A stretch of DNA of 64,000 nt. Source: Pseudomonas cichorii (GTDB lineage: Bacteria > Pseudomonadota > Gammaproteobacteria > Pseudomonadales > Pseudomonadaceae). Positions within the stretch are counted from its first letter, which is position 1, and every line of letters begins with the position of its first letter. Positions 26,965 to 36,904 of this stretch are shown here, piece after piece. The notes beneath the pieces were generated by a model. The model did no database searches, had not been told where the DNA came from, and was given only the letters and a program-made list of their open reading frames with translations. The translations under genes and the position numbers were made by a program. The stretch covers positions 2,346,001-2,410,000 of the forward strand of contig NZ_CP074349.1 of the NCBI RefSeq assembly GCF_018343775.1, written 5' to 3'.

Positions 26965-28452
26965 TCAGGCTGCTACCGGCGGTGGCAGACTGGCGACCAG
27001 ACGGATCGAGGCGGTCAGTTCTTCCAGTTGGAAGTGCGGACGCAGGAACACCGTGGCACGGTAGGCGCCAGGCTTGCCGGGAACCTCGGTGATGTCCACG
27101 CGCGCTTCACGCAGCGGGTACTGGGCCTTTATTTCCTGGGGCGCGTTGTCGTTGATCAGTACGTAATCTGCGATCCAGTTGTTCAGGTAGGTCTGAACGT
27201 TATCGCGGGTCATGAAGCTGCCGACCTTGTCGCGCATGATCACTTTCAGGTAGTGAGCGAAACGCGAGGCGGCGAGCACGTACGGCAACATCGCAGAAAT
27301 CCGGGCGTTGGCGTTGGCTTCGTTGGTGTTGTAGAGCTTGGGCTTGTTGGTGGTCTGGCCGCCGAAGAACACAGCGACATCGCTGTTCTTCTTGTGGCAG
27401 AGCGAGATGAAACCCAGGTCATTGAGTTCTTTCTCGCGACGGTCGGTAATCGCCACTTCGGTCGGACACTTGAGTGAGATATCGCCCGAGGACGTGCGGA
27501 AGGTATGCGCTGGCAAGCCTTCAACCGCGCCACCGCCTTCAGCACCTCGAATCGCTGCGCACCAGCCGTATTTGGCGTAGGCCTCGGTGATGCGCTGGGA
27601 CAGAGCCCAGGCCGCATTGCCCCACAGGTATTTGCTGTGGTCGGTGCCGGTGACGTCTTCCACGAAGTTCATGCCTTCCACCGGGCTGGTGTCCGGGCCG
27701 TAAGGCAGACGCAGCAGGAAGTTCGGCAGTACCAGCGAGACATAGCGCGAATCTTCGCTTTCGCGGAAGGAGCGCCACTTGATCAGTTCCTGGCTCTCGA
27801 ACACTTTGGCCAGGTCACGAGGCACGGCCAGTTCGGTGAAGCTGCTCATGTCGAACAGGCGCGGGCTGGCGGCGGCAATGAACGGCGCGTGGGCGGCGGC
27901 TGCAACGTTGGACAGCTTCTCCAGCAGGCCGATGTCCTGCGGGTGACGGCCAAAGGTGTAGTCGCCCACCAGGACGCTGAACGGATGGCCACCGAAGGTG
28001 CCGTATTCTTCTTCGTAGATTTTCTTGAACAGCGCGCTCTGGTCGAACTCGACAGCCTTCTCCAGATCCGTCTGCAGTTCTTTCTGCGAGACGTTGAGCA
28101 GGCGCAGTTTCAGGCGGGTGCTGGTTTCGGTGTTCTGCACCAGTGAGTGCAGGCCGCGCCATGATGCTTCGAGCTTTTGCAGGTCCTCGTGATGGAGGAT
28201 CTCGTTGAGCTGGTCGCTGATCAGCGAGTCGATCTGGCTGATGCGGTCGTTGATCATGGCGACGGTGTCTTTATCGATCGCCATGCCTTCATCAAGGACC
28301 TGGGTGGCGAACTCGGCAAGCATGTCGCGAGCGTAACCTTGCTGGCTGTCGTCATGCGCCATGCGGCCTTCGGCGATGATCTTGTCCAGCAGGGACAATG
28401 TCTGGGTTGAGCCTTCGCTGCCTTGATTCTCAGCGCTGGTTGATGTGGCCAT
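26965..28452 (-). CDS. tssC: T6SS sheath large subunit TssC
   Basis: With TssB it forms the contractile sheath. 495 residues. The N-terminal helix TLSLLDKIIAEGRM is the segment bound by ClpV. Conserved parts include ISQIDSLISDQLNEILHHE, FEQSALFKK-like VEFDQSALFKKIYEEEYG, HPFSVLVGDYTFGRHPQD and a C-terminal LREARVDITEVPGKPGAYRA. It follows tssB by 34 bases and precedes hcp. Confidence 0.97.
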   Translation of the reverse strand: MATSTSAENQGSEGSTQTLSLLDKIIAEGRMAHDDSQQGYARDMLAEFATQVLDEGMAIDKDTVAMINDRISQIDSLISDQLNEILHHEDLQKLEASWRGLHSLVQNTETSTRLKLRLLNVSQKELQTDLEKAVEFDQSALFKKIYEEEYGTFGGHPFSVLVGDYTFGRHPQDIGLLEKLSNVAAAAHAPFIAAASPRLFDMSSFTELAVPRDLAKVFESQELIKWRSFRESEDSRYVSLVLPNFLLRLPYGPDTSPVEGMNFVEDVTGTDHSKYLWGNAAWALSQRITEAYAKYGWCAAIRGAEGGGAVEGLPAHTFRTSSGDISLKCPTEVAITDRREKELNDLGFISLCHKKNSDVAVFFGGQTTNKPKLYNTNEANANARISAMLPYVLAASRFAHYLKVIMRDKVGSFMTRDNVQTYLNNWIADYVLINDNAPQEIKAQYPLREARVDITEVPGKPGAYRATVFLRPHFQLEELTASIRLVASLPPPVAA

Positions 28453-28486
28453 GGTTAATCCTCAGCGAATGGGTGGGCAATGACAA

Positions 28487-29047
28487 TCAGGCTTGCGGCT
28501 CGGCAGGCGACTCTTCGGCTGTGCCGGTACCTGCTTGTGGCGCTCCCGTTTCGCTTTCAGGACGGGCTGATTTGATCTGTTGCAGACCTTCGGTATTGGC
28601 GACGACTTCCTGAAGCAGCTTGTCCAGATCGTCATTGCCGTCGAGCTTGGTCAGCAGGTCACGAAGACGCTGACGGGCTTCGAGCAGGCGACGCAGAGGC
28701 GTGACTTGCTTGACCAGGTTGATGGGATCGAAATCGTCGATATGGCCGAAGCGCAGTTCGACGTTGAGCTTGCTGTCGTCGCCGCTGAGGGTGTTGTCGA
28801 CCTGGATGGCCGCACGTGGAGCGATGGAGGCGAGCACTTCGTTGAAGTTGTCGCGATCGATTTCAACGAAACGTCGATCGATCAGTTTTGCAGGAGGAGC
28901 ATCAGGTTTGCCTGACAGGTCGGCCAGAATGCCGACTACAAGTGGCAGTTCCTTTTTCTCGATGGCATTACCGATTTCTACGTCGTAGGTGATCTGAACA
29001 CGAGGCGGGCGAACCCTGTCTAGCTTGTGCTGAGTACTCTCGGCCAT
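28487..29047 (-). CDS. tssB: T6SS sheath small subunit TssB
   Basis: 186 residues that pair with TssC in the sheath. The start MAESTQHKLDRVRPPRVQI at 29047 is the usual TssB opening and has GGAG about 10 bases upstream; the frame running to 29170 lacks homology. Conserved segments are YDVEIGNAIEKKELPLVVGI, LIDRRFVEIDRDNFNEVL and LRFGHIDDFDPINLV. The last 30 residues are an acidic, Pro/Ala/Glu-rich tail. It is the first gene of the leftward T6SS operon. Confidence 0.96.
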   Translation of the reverse strand: MAESTQHKLDRVRPPRVQITYDVEIGNAIEKKELPLVVGILADLSGKPDAPPAKLIDRRFVEIDRDNFNEVLASIAPRAAIQVDNTLSGDDSKLNVELRFGHIDDFDPINLVKQVTPLRRLLEARQRLRDLLTKLDGNDDLDKLLQEVVANTEGLQQIKSARPESETGAPQAGTGTAEESPAEPQA

Positions 29048-29239
29048 GGTGGCTGAACTCCGATGCATAAGGCGGGCGCAATGCAACGGTTTCCCAATGC
29101 TCGCATTCCCTTGCTTGACCGCAGAACAGATCCGCACGGATCTATTTCTGCAATCGTCTAAATTCGTCATGGTGGCGAATTGGCCTTGATGCTATAACAG
29201 GAACGCCCAAAAGCAATACAAAATTTTTCTTGGACAATC
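29048..29239. promoter_or_regulatory. Divergent promoter region of the two T6SS operons
   Basis: This 192-base gap separates tssB (left) and tssJ (right), so promoters for both operons must lie here. A perfect palindrome AGATCCGCACGGATCT (29128-29143) sits between them and is a candidate operator. AT-rich stretches near 29195-29235 could hold a -10 region. I looked for a sigma-54 GG-N10-GC element on both strands and found only a near match with the wrong spacing. Confidence 0.55.
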
Positions 29240-29710
29240 ATGATCGTAAAACAGTTCAAATACCGACAATGGATTGCCGTATTGATGGCTGTTTTCACGC
29301 TCACGGGTTGTTCGTTTTTGGATCCAAAAGTAAGTGTCGACTCACTCGTCCTGGACGTAGCCCTGCGCGCCAACGATGACTCGCCTGTCGCTGTCGATTT
29401 CATCTCCGTCAATGACCCCGACCTGCTCAATAAACTGTCCGGCCTGACCGCCAGCCAGTGGTTCAGCGAGCGTGAACAATACCGCCGCGATTACCGCCAG
29501 CTCATGGCTGTCTGGGGCATGGAGCTGGTGCCGGGGCAACTGATCGAATCGGGTACTTTCCCGCTGGACGGTAAGCCCTCCATGGGGCTGCTGGTTTTTG
29601 CCAATTACAATACGCCCGGCGCGCACCGCCTGCGGCTCGATGGTCAGCGCAGGATATGGCTGAAATTCGATAGCCGGGAAATGACGCTGTTCGACGAAAA
29701 TGTTCATTGA
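29240..29710 (+). CDS. tssJ: T6SS outer-membrane lipoprotein TssJ
   Basis: 156 residues with a lipoprotein signal (AVLMAVFTLTGC; Cys near 24). After the Cys come VSVDSLVLDVALRANDDSPV and a predicted beta-sandwich (FPLDGKPSMGLLVFANYN), as in TssJ, which anchors the TssM periplasmic domain to the outer membrane. It opens the rightward membrane-complex operon. Confidence 0.92.
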   Translation: MIVKQFKYRQWIAVLMAVFTLTGCSFLDPKVSVDSLVLDVALRANDDSPVAVDFISVNDPDLLNKLSGLTASQWFSEREQYRRDYRQLMAVWGMELVPGQLIESGTFPLDGKPSMGLLVFANYNTPGAHRLRLDGQRRIWLKFDSREMTLFDENVH

Positions 29711-29761
29711 GTATTGCGTCGCACTGACCATGCGCCACACACAGGATGTCAAGGAAACTTT

Positions 29762-31096
29762 ATGAGCGTGCTACCTGATGCAGTCTGCTGGCACGAAGGC
29801 ATGCAATTGCTGCCCCAGCATTTTCAGTTGCAAGGCTTGCGGTCCGAAGCGCTGGCAGCCCATCTGGCCCAGGCATCGAACCCTTGGTACTGGGGTGTTT
29901 CGAATCTTGATCTGGATCCTTCGGCCCTGTTTGCCGGGCAGGTTCGCATCCTGGCGCTGGACGCCACCTTGCCTGATGGCATGCCCCTGAGCATTCGTGC
30001 CGGATCCGGGCCGATGGTGGAACTTGATATCAATGAGGCGGCTGCAGCATCCGCCACTTCGACCGTGATGGTCTATCTGGCGATCAGCCCCTTGTGGCGC
30101 GCCGGTCAGTTGTTGCCGCTCAAGGGCCGCCTGCAATCGGTGCTCGGCGATTCGCTGCCGGATCTGGCCAGTGGCGAGAACCCGGAAACCATCACTGTCT
30201 GGCGACCCAATCCACGGTTGGTCACCGAGGCCAACAGGGCCGACTCCATCTGCCTGCCTCTGCTGCATGTGCGTAAAGAAGGTGGCGGTTTCGTTCAATT
30301 GCCCTATGTCGCGCCGACACCGTTGATCCTGCCTGAGTCCTTGTTGGGGCGTCGCGTGGCCGAGTTGTGCGCCCGCACCCGTGAAAAATGCATGTTTCTG
30401 GCCGGACGTTTGCGTCAGGCCCAGCAGGCGGGTAATCAGGACGATGCCGAGGAAATCCGTCTGCAATCCGCTGCGCTCTGGGCCAGATTGCCCGAGGTGG
30501 AAGGTGCCTTGAGCAGCCGGGTCGCCACGGCCCAGGGGCTGCATGGGCTGTTGCTCGGAATGACCGGTAGCTGGTCGGTACTGGACCCGGTTTCGGGTGT
30601 GCCTGCTTATGCGCCGCTGGACTTTCTCGATCTGTATCGCGGCTACGATCAGGTGCTGACCTGGCTGGAGCGCACTCTGGAGCAGGTGCGAGTCGGCTTT
30701 CGCAGCGTGCCTTTCGAGCAGGCCGACCATGTCTTTTCCATTACGCTGCCCGAGCAGAAACCTCGCCAAAGACTGGTGGTCGGCTTGCGCATGCCGGCCG
30801 GTGCGGCTGCGCAGGCAGCAACCGACTGGCTGGGCAGGGCAATCATCGCTTCCGGGCCGCACATTCCGGTGCTGGCACGCCAGCGCATGAGCGGTTTGTC
30901 CCATCAGGCGATGAGTCGTCAGGAACAGGTTGCCTACAGCATGGGCGATGACACGCGGCTGTTTGTCATCCAGGCCAGTGGCGAGTGGTTCGACCCGACG
31001 CAGCCGTTACACATCGTTTCATCCATTTCAGGAGGCGCGGTCAGCCCCTGGCAAGTCGTTCTGTTCATCGACAAAACCACCAACGAATCCGCCTGA
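29762..31096 (+). CDS. tssK: T6SS baseplate connector TssK
   Basis: TssK joins the baseplate to the TssL/TssM membrane complex. 444 residues. The ATG at 29762 follows AAGGAA and gives the usual opening VCWHEGMQLLPQHFQLQ; the frame upstream to 29714 has no support. Other family segments are VPFEQADHVFSITLP and DDTRLFVIQASGEWF. It lies between tssJ and tssL in one transcription unit. Confidence 0.95.
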   Translation: MSVLPDAVCWHEGMQLLPQHFQLQGLRSEALAAHLAQASNPWYWGVSNLDLDPSALFAGQVRILALDATLPDGMPLSIRAGSGPMVELDINEAAAASATSTVMVYLAISPLWRAGQLLPLKGRLQSVLGDSLPDLASGENPETITVWRPNPRLVTEANRADSICLPLLHVRKEGGGFVQLPYVAPTPLILPESLLGRRVAELCARTREKCMFLAGRLRQAQQAGNQDDAEEIRLQSAALWARLPEVEGALSSRVATAQGLHGLLLGMTGSWSVLDPVSGVPAYAPLDFLDLYRGYDQVLTWLERTLEQVRVGFRSVPFEQADHVFSITLPEQKPRQRLVVGLRMPAGAAAQAATDWLGRAIIASGPHIPVLARQRMSGLSHQAMSRQEQVAYSMGDDTRLFVIQASGEWFDPTQPLHIVSSISGGAVSPWQVVLFIDKTTNESA

Positions 31097-31114
31097 GTAC
31101 GGTAGGGAAATCGT

Positions 31115-31885
31115 ATGCCTGAAGGGAATGCCGTTTCGCGGGTGCGTGCCATGCAGGATGCGCCGTTGAGTAGCGCTTTTCGTGAGGCGTGGCAGCAATG
31201 GCTGACCGCCTGGAACGAACTGGACAAGAGTGGCGAAGATACCCCGAAGCTGGTCGAGACCGTGGCCGAACTGTCGACCCGGATCACGCGCCTACTGTGG
31301 CGCAATGCATTCTCCAATGTAGGGGATTCCGCGACTCAGCAAATGAAAGCCATGGTTTATGCCTTTGTCGCACTGGTGGATGAAACCCTGCTGTACGCTG
31401 ACTGGTCAGGGCAGAGCGCCTGGCAGGAAAAGCCCCTTGAATCGCGCCTGTATTCAAGTCGCCAGGCCGGTCAGCGACTGCCACTGGAAATCAAGCGCTT
31501 GCTCGATGAGCAGGTTTCCACCAATCGGGATCTGGGCAACGTTTACCTGCTGTGCCTGATCCTCGGTTTTCACGGGCACTTGCGTGGGGAGCGCGGTCAG
31601 GCGCTGCACGAAAAATGGCGTCACGCGCTGTTTACCTTCACCCGCCAGCGCGAGCCGGATTACGCCAACGTCAGCCAGTTGCTGGCCGAACCTTCCAGCG
31701 TCGCGCCGCGCCAGTTGCCGTTGCGTAAATCATTGCCTGACGGCTTGCGTCTGGGGCTGGTGATTCTGGCGTTCACACTGTTGTTTATCGGTATCGGTCA
31801 ATTGTTCTGGCATGACATCGGCCAGCGTCTGGAGCCGGTTCTGCATCTGGCGACACCTTTTGTGGTTGTGGAGAACCTGTCATGA
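31115..31885 (+). CDS. tssL: T6SS inner-membrane protein TssL (DotU family)
   Basis: 256 residues: a cytoplasmic helical domain with KAMVYAFVALVDETLLYADW and VYLLCLILGFHGHLRGERG, then one C-terminal membrane helix (LGLVILAFTLLFIGIGQLF) with a very short periplasmic tail. It has no fused OmpA-like peptidoglycan-binding domain, so peptidoglycan anchoring, if any, needs another protein. It overlaps tssM by 4 bases. Confidence 0.94.
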   Translation: MPEGNAVSRVRAMQDAPLSSAFREAWQQWLTAWNELDKSGEDTPKLVETVAELSTRITRLLWRNAFSNVGDSATQQMKAMVYAFVALVDETLLYADWSGQSAWQEKPLESRLYSSRQAGQRLPLEIKRLLDEQVSTNRDLGNVYLLCLILGFHGHLRGERGQALHEKWRHALFTFTRQREPDYANVSQLLAEPSSVAPRQLPLRKSLPDGLRLGLVILAFTLLFIGIGQLFWHDIGQRLEPVLHLATPFVVVENLS

Positions 31886-34800
31886 CGCTGGCCATGCTGG
31901 GCTGGGTGATCGGCATCGTTGTCGTCCTGCTGATTGTGCTGTTGTGCATCGGGTGGCTGCGTACCCGTGGCGGTGCGGCGATTCGCAGTTTCCATTTTGC
32001 CGTGCGCCAGATGGAGAAGGACCAGGGCGTGCGCGATCACTACCAGACTTCCTGGCTGTTGATGGTGGGCGATGAGGCTCAGGGCTCCCAGTTGTGCTCG
32101 GCCTGGAATCTTTCGCCAACGGACAAGCCCGCATGGTTTGGCCGTTGGTGGTCCGATCCCGAAGGCGCGGTGCTGGTTGTGCCGCAGTCGCTGTTCATGC
32201 CCGAAGAAGGCATGAAGCTTCAGGGTAACGGCTGGGCGAGCCTGCTGGGCCTGTTGCTGCGCATCCGTGGTCAGCGCCCGCTGGACGGGGTGATCTGGAA
32301 CATCAGCGCAGCCGATCTTCTGGATGGCGAGCGTGCGGCCTCGCTTGGGCTGGCGGCGCGTCGGCGCTTTATCGATCTGCTGCAACGCCTTGGGCTCAGT
32401 GTGCCGGTGTATGTCGTGATCAACGGCATGGACGAGATTCCCGGCTTTCAGGATCTGGTCATGGCCTTGCCGCAGGACACCCGCCAGCAGATTCTGGGCT
32501 GGAGTTCGCCTTATGACCCGGAAATGGTCTGGCAATCCCAGTGGAGCGATACTGCGCTCGATTCCGTGGTGCAGGCACTTTCGGAAGCCATTGTTCAGGT
32601 GGGTGCGTTGTCGGGCCACTTGAGTGGTGAGCTGAGTTTCCTGCCCGAGCGTCTGAAGGATTTGCGCCGCTCTCTGCAAATGCTGCTGGAGCCGGTCTTT
32701 CAGGGCAATGCCCAGGGCGAGGCGGTATGTTTTCGGGGGCTGTACTTCACCGCGGATCAGGCATCGGCTCCGGGTCATGAAACTCTGTCGGCAACCGATG
32801 CGCCGCTCATGCAGAGCGTCTTCGCCTCAATGCTCTGGCAGCATCGCATCAATGCCGAGCGCGGCCTTGCGCAACCTGTGCCGCGCCTTTTGCATCTGCG
32901 TCGGCGCTGGCAGCGGGTCACGGCCATTGGTGCGCTGATCTTTGGCGTGATCTGGGTCATTTCCATGCTTTGGGTCTGGCGTTATTCGATCGATGAAGCC
33001 GACGAGCTGTCCCGCCTGTTGCAGGAAGCTCAGCGCAATTACGTGCAGGTCAACGATGACGCGCACCGTCAGGAACTGACCCGCAGCAATGTGCAGGCAT
33101 TCTGGAATGTTCTGCAGAACGCGCCGCGTTGGCATTTCGCTTCTCCGGTTTATCCAAGCTCCTGGTTTTCCTCGCTGGATACCCGTCTGGACGGGGTATT
33201 GCGGCACATGTCCATGAGCCACATGCGCCAGCCTTTGCATGACTTGCTGCTGGCCCAGACCAACGAATTGCTGGCGATCACCGACAGTGACCGGCGCTCC
33301 GCTCAAGAGGGCGATGACCCAGCGCTATGGCAGAGTTACGTCAAAGCCAGGGATCTGGTAGAGCGGGCAACACGTCTGGAGCAGATGAGCAATCTGTACA
33401 GCCTGTCCTTCAGCAACCAGAAAACCCCGCTGGAAGAACTGGTGCCCCTGAGCAATAGCGCCTTGGGCCTGAATCTCAATGCGGGCACCTTGCATCGCGA
33501 GTCGTTCTACAACCGGCTGATGGTGGAGAAGGGCGCTTCATCTCTGCAACCGCTGGACCTTCTGGCTCATCGCAAGGAAGTGACCACCAACTTCACCAAG
33601 CTCATGGAGAAGTGGCTGGTTCAATATTACCGGGCGGACAACTTCATCACCGCCGCTGGTTATCTCAAGCTGCATCTGGAGCGTCTGGAGTCGAGTACCG
33701 AGAATGATCTTGAAGAACTGGAGCGCATCAAGGACCTGATTGACGATTTGCAGGCAGTCATCGACCTGACCAACGCCACCTGGAGCCGTGGCAAGGGGCA
33801 GGAACTGGTGCCTGGTTATCTGGCGATGATGGACAGTGTCAGGCAAAGCAAGTTGCTGGGGCCGCAGGTGGCCCAGGAGCTTGAAAGCCAGGCGGCCCAG
33901 TTGCAGCACAGTTTCAAGGGGCAATGGATCGCTCAGGGCGCCGCAAGCAATAGTCTGCTGACCCAGAGTGGCAGTGGGCAACTGACCTTGCAGGAGCGGG
34001 TTTCGCAACTGCATGCGGCCATCAATTCGTTGCTGCGCCGCGACTTCGTGGCCAGCGCGTTGCGTCAGGACGGCCGTGGTGAAAACGGGCCGGCGCAGCA
34101 TATCGATAACGACGGCCTGAGCATCGCCCTGAATCACTACAACAGCTACAAGCTGTATGCCCGTGAAGAACTGCCGAATATTCCGGCCATGTATCGCCCG
34201 GCCATGTTGAGCACCGCCGAAGAGGCTGCCGCCGATTCCATGTGGTCGAGCCTGAGTACCCATGCGTCTTCGTCGGGATCTGAGGAGGACGCCCGGCTTT
34301 TCGATATCCGCACCGATCAGGCACTGGCGCTGCACAAGGCCTTTATCGAGCTCAAGCATCCCCAGCTCGCTATCAGCCTTCAGAACTACCTGAACCGGGT
34401 CGCACTGGCGGATATCTCGACGGCGACCGACATGGTGCTTGAACAACCGCTGTTCCGGGATCGTGCTGACATCAGTGAATGGGATGGCGGTAAGAACTTT
34501 GGTCTGCAATTGTTGCGAGCCACGGATGCCCAGGATCTCAAACGCGGTCTGGACCAGCAGTTCGCAGTGATCTCCAAGATCACCGAGCAACATGCACCGG
34601 CCGTGGAATGGCTGAAGACTCAGTTGCAGAACCTGCCTATGGTCAGCGTCGAGGAAGTGACCCGGTTTGCCTCTCTGAGTGAGGAAATGAACAAGTACAA
34701 GGCGCAGAACCCGTCGAGTTCTCCAGCCTTGATCACTCAGTTGCTCAGTCGTGACTTCAACGACATGGACGAGAACACTTGCCTGGGCATCTTGCAGTCG

Positions 34801-35697
34801 GCCAATGTGCCGGTCAGTACCGGGCAGTTGACTCAGCGTTGGCTGACCTTGCAACAAGGGGCTCTGCGCCGTTGCCAGCTCTTGCAACAGCAGCAGGGCA
34901 CCGCCGCCTGGAACGCACTGGCCAGTTACTTCAATCAATACCTGTCGGGGCGTTTCCCCTTCGCCCATGACTTGAGCGCGGCGGATGCCGACCCGGCGCG
35001 TGTTCAGCACTTCCTGACCCTGATCGACGAGCGATTGCCTCAGGCTCAGGACGGGCTCAAGAATGCCCAGTCCCGCGACCGCGCGGCGGCTGCCGAGTTT
35101 CTTGAACGCCTGAAGCTGGCCCGACCCTGGCTTGGTGCTCTGCTGCTGCGCGACAAGGCCGGTCTGGTGGGCGCGGACATGGAAATCCAGTGGCGCACCG
35201 ATCGTGACAGTGAGCGTGGTGCCGATCAGGTCATCAGCTGGAAACTGGTTTCAGGGAACCGTGAAATCAGCTATCCGGGCCAGGCGCAGCAGGTCCTGCA
35301 CTGGAATGTCGGTCAGCCGCTGAGCCTGATCCTGCGCTGGGCCCGGGATGGCACTCAGCGTCCGGTCAACGATCCATTGCAGCCCGACTTGCGTGTCAGC
35401 GGGCTGGAAGCCGAGTGGCAATACCTTGGGCCGTGGTCGTTGCTGCGCCTGATGAGCGCCCATGTGTCGGTGCAACGTCAGCCCAACGTCGATTACACGG
35501 AATTCCCGCTGTCGCTTGAAGTGCCGGTCCATGCGCCGGCCAATGAAGAAAACCAGACCCTGATGTTCGTGCGCCTGTCGTTGATGAGCCAGGGCGGCAA
35601 GGCCCCGTTGTCGATTCAACCCTTGCCGGTGCAGGCACCTCGCTCGCCATTCGGCTCGGCCCCTCGTTCTGTAGTTGATGCTGGAGTGTATCGATGA
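31882..35697 (+). CDS. tssM: T6SS inner-membrane protein TssM (IcmF family)
   Basis: 1271 residues spanning the cell envelope between TssL and TssJ. A first helix (LGWVIGIVVVLLIVLLCIGW), a cytoplasmic domain, a second helix near 349-370 (IGALIFGVIWVISMLWVW) and a long periplasmic part ending in the IcmF-related C-terminus. Where many TssM proteins carry a Walker A motif, this one reads SWLLMVGDEAQGSQLC with no GK[ST], so its cytoplasmic domain probably does not bind nucleotide in the usual way. It overlaps tssL and tssA by 4 bases each. Confidence 0.95.
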   Translation: MTLAMLGWVIGIVVVLLIVLLCIGWLRTRGGAAIRSFHFAVRQMEKDQGVRDHYQTSWLLMVGDEAQGSQLCSAWNLSPTDKPAWFGRWWSDPEGAVLVVPQSLFMPEEGMKLQGNGWASLLGLLLRIRGQRPLDGVIWNISAADLLDGERAASLGLAARRRFIDLLQRLGLSVPVYVVINGMDEIPGFQDLVMALPQDTRQQILGWSSPYDPEMVWQSQWSDTALDSVVQALSEAIVQVGALSGHLSGELSFLPERLKDLRRSLQMLLEPVFQGNAQGEAVCFRGLYFTADQASAPGHETLSATDAPLMQSVFASMLWQHRINAERGLAQPVPRLLHLRRRWQRVTAIGALIFGVIWVISMLWVWRYSIDEADELSRLLQEAQRNYVQVNDDAHRQELTRSNVQAFWNVLQNAPRWHFASPVYPSSWFSSLDTRLDGVLRHMSMSHMRQPLHDLLLAQTNELLAITDSDRRSAQEGDDPALWQSYVKARDLVERATRLEQMSNLYSLSFSNQKTPLEELVPLSNSALGLNLNAGTLHRESFYNRLMVEKGASSLQPLDLLAHRKEVTTNFTKLMEKWLVQYYRADNFITAAGYLKLHLERLESSTENDLEELERIKDLIDDLQAVIDLTNATWSRGKGQELVPGYLAMMDSVRQSKLLGPQVAQELESQAAQLQHSFKGQWIAQGAASNSLLTQSGSGQLTLQERVSQLHAAINSLLRRDFVASALRQDGRGENGPAQHIDNDGLSIALNHYNSYKLYAREELPNIPAMYRPAMLSTAEEAAADSMWSSLSTHASSSGSEEDARLFDIRTDQALALHKAFIELKHPQLAISLQNYLNRVALADISTATDMVLEQPLFRDRADISEWDGGKNFGLQLLRATDAQDLKRGLDQQFAVISKITEQHAPAVEWLKTQLQNLPMVSVEEVTRFASLSEEMNKYKAQNPSSSPALITQLLSRDFNDMDENTCLGILQSANVPVSTGQLTQRWLTLQQGALRRCQLLQQQQGTAAWNALASYFNQYLSGRFPFAHDLSAADADPARVQHFLTLIDERLPQAQDGLKNAQSRDRAAAAEFLERLKLARPWLGALLLRDKAGLVGADMEIQWRTDRDSERGADQVISWKLVSGNREISYPGQAQQVLHWNVGQPLSLILRWARDGTQRPVNDPLQPDLRVSGLEAEWQYLGPWSLLRLMSAHVSVQRQPNVDYTEFPLSLEVPVHAPANEENQTLMFVRLSLMSQGGKAPLSIQPLPVQAPRSPFGSAPRSVVDAGVYR

Positions 35698-36767
35698 GTC
35701 AGCTTTCGTCACGGGTCAGCGAACTGCTGGAGCCCCTGTTTGGTCACTCGCCCTGCGGCGTAAACCTGCGCCACGAGCCTATCTACGATCGCTTGCGACA
35801 GTTGCGTCGCGAAGACGATGCAAGTTTGCCGATGGGCGTCTGGCAGGCGGACATCAAACGGGCCGACTGGGGGCAGGTGGAATCCATTGCGACCTCGGTA
35901 CTGCTCAAGGAAAGCAAGGACCTGATGATCGCCGCCTGGCTGGGCGAAGCCTGGCTGCACAAGGATGCCAGGCCGGGAATCATTGATGCGTTGAGCCTGC
36001 TGATCGGCTTGTGCGAGCGCTATCCGCAGGAGTTGCACCCACAACCCGCCGATGGTGACTTGTCATGGCGAGCGACGCCCCTTGAGTGGATCGTGCGTCG
36101 CTATACCGAACTGCTGCGCACGCAATTCCAGTTGTTCGAGAGTCGGGAAGGCGAGTTTACCGGTTATGTTCTGAGTGACTGGCAGCAACTGCAACGCAAC
36201 CGAGTGCAGGTCAACGACAGCAAGGCATCCAAAATAGCGGCCGAAAACGCTGCCGGCGACCAGGCCCGAATCAATGAACGGGTACGTGCCACGCCGGTTG
36301 CCTGGTGGTTGAGCAGCTTTGAAGTCACCCAGGCGGCGTTGCAGAAACTGGAGGCGCTGGACAACTGGAGCACTCAGTACTTTGCCGAGGATGGCCCGTC
36401 GTACGCGCCCCTGAAACAGACGCTGGTATCCCTGGCGTCACTGTTCAAGGAATTCATCGCCATGCACCCCCCGCAACCCTTGCCGCCGGAAACCGAAGAG
36501 GCCCCAGCCGACATGACGCTTGATACCCCGCTTGAGTCGAACGCCGGAGCACGAGCCTTCAGCGAGCCACGCAATCGTGAAGAGGCCTATCGGCAATTAC
36601 TGTTGATTGCCGATTATCTGGCCCGCAACGAACCCCACAGCCCGGTGCCTTACCTGATCCGCAAAGGCGTGGAGTGGGGCAACAAACCCCTCAAGGAACT
36701 GCTTTCGGAACTGATTACATCCGATGCCGAGGCAAGAAGGGTCTGGGCGTTGTTGGGGGTGCTTTAG
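35694..36767 (+). CDS. tssA: T6SS cap/assembly protein TssA
   Basis: 357 residues with an N-terminal ImpA domain (FGHSPCGVNLRHEPIYDRLR, ADWGQVESIATSVLLKESKD, IAAWLGEAWLHKDARPG) and a C-terminal region with HSPVPYLIRKGVEWGNKPLK of the TssA type. TssA helps start and cap the growing tail. It ends the rightward T6SS operon with a 4-base overlap with tssM. Confidence 0.93.
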   Translation: MSQLSSRVSELLEPLFGHSPCGVNLRHEPIYDRLRQLRREDDASLPMGVWQADIKRADWGQVESIATSVLLKESKDLMIAAWLGEAWLHKDARPGIIDALSLLIGLCERYPQELHPQPADGDLSWRATPLEWIVRRYTELLRTQFQLFESREGEFTGYVLSDWQQLQRNRVQVNDSKASKIAAENAAGDQARINERVRATPVAWWLSSFEVTQAALQKLEALDNWSTQYFAEDGPSYAPLKQTLVSLASLFKEFIAMHPPQPLPPETEEAPADMTLDTPLESNAGARAFSEPRNREEAYRQLLLIADYLARNEPHSPVPYLIRKGVEWGNKPLKELLSELITSDAEARRVWALLGVL

Positions 36768-36904
36768 AGGCGGGGCGATAAACGCTGTATTCGTGGAGCA
36801 GTCCGTTTCCAGTATGCGTTGACGTGTTCATCGTCTTGTCCGTATGCCCGGACTGTTCATGCGTTCGAGTGCCTGGCTGTTTCGAGAAACGTGCAGCAGT
36901 CTGC

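Noticed and set aside
29048..29239. Sigma-54 promoter for the T6SS
   Set aside because: The best match (TGGGAAACCGTTGCA, minus strand) has GG-N9-GC in place of GG-N10-GC, so it was not called.
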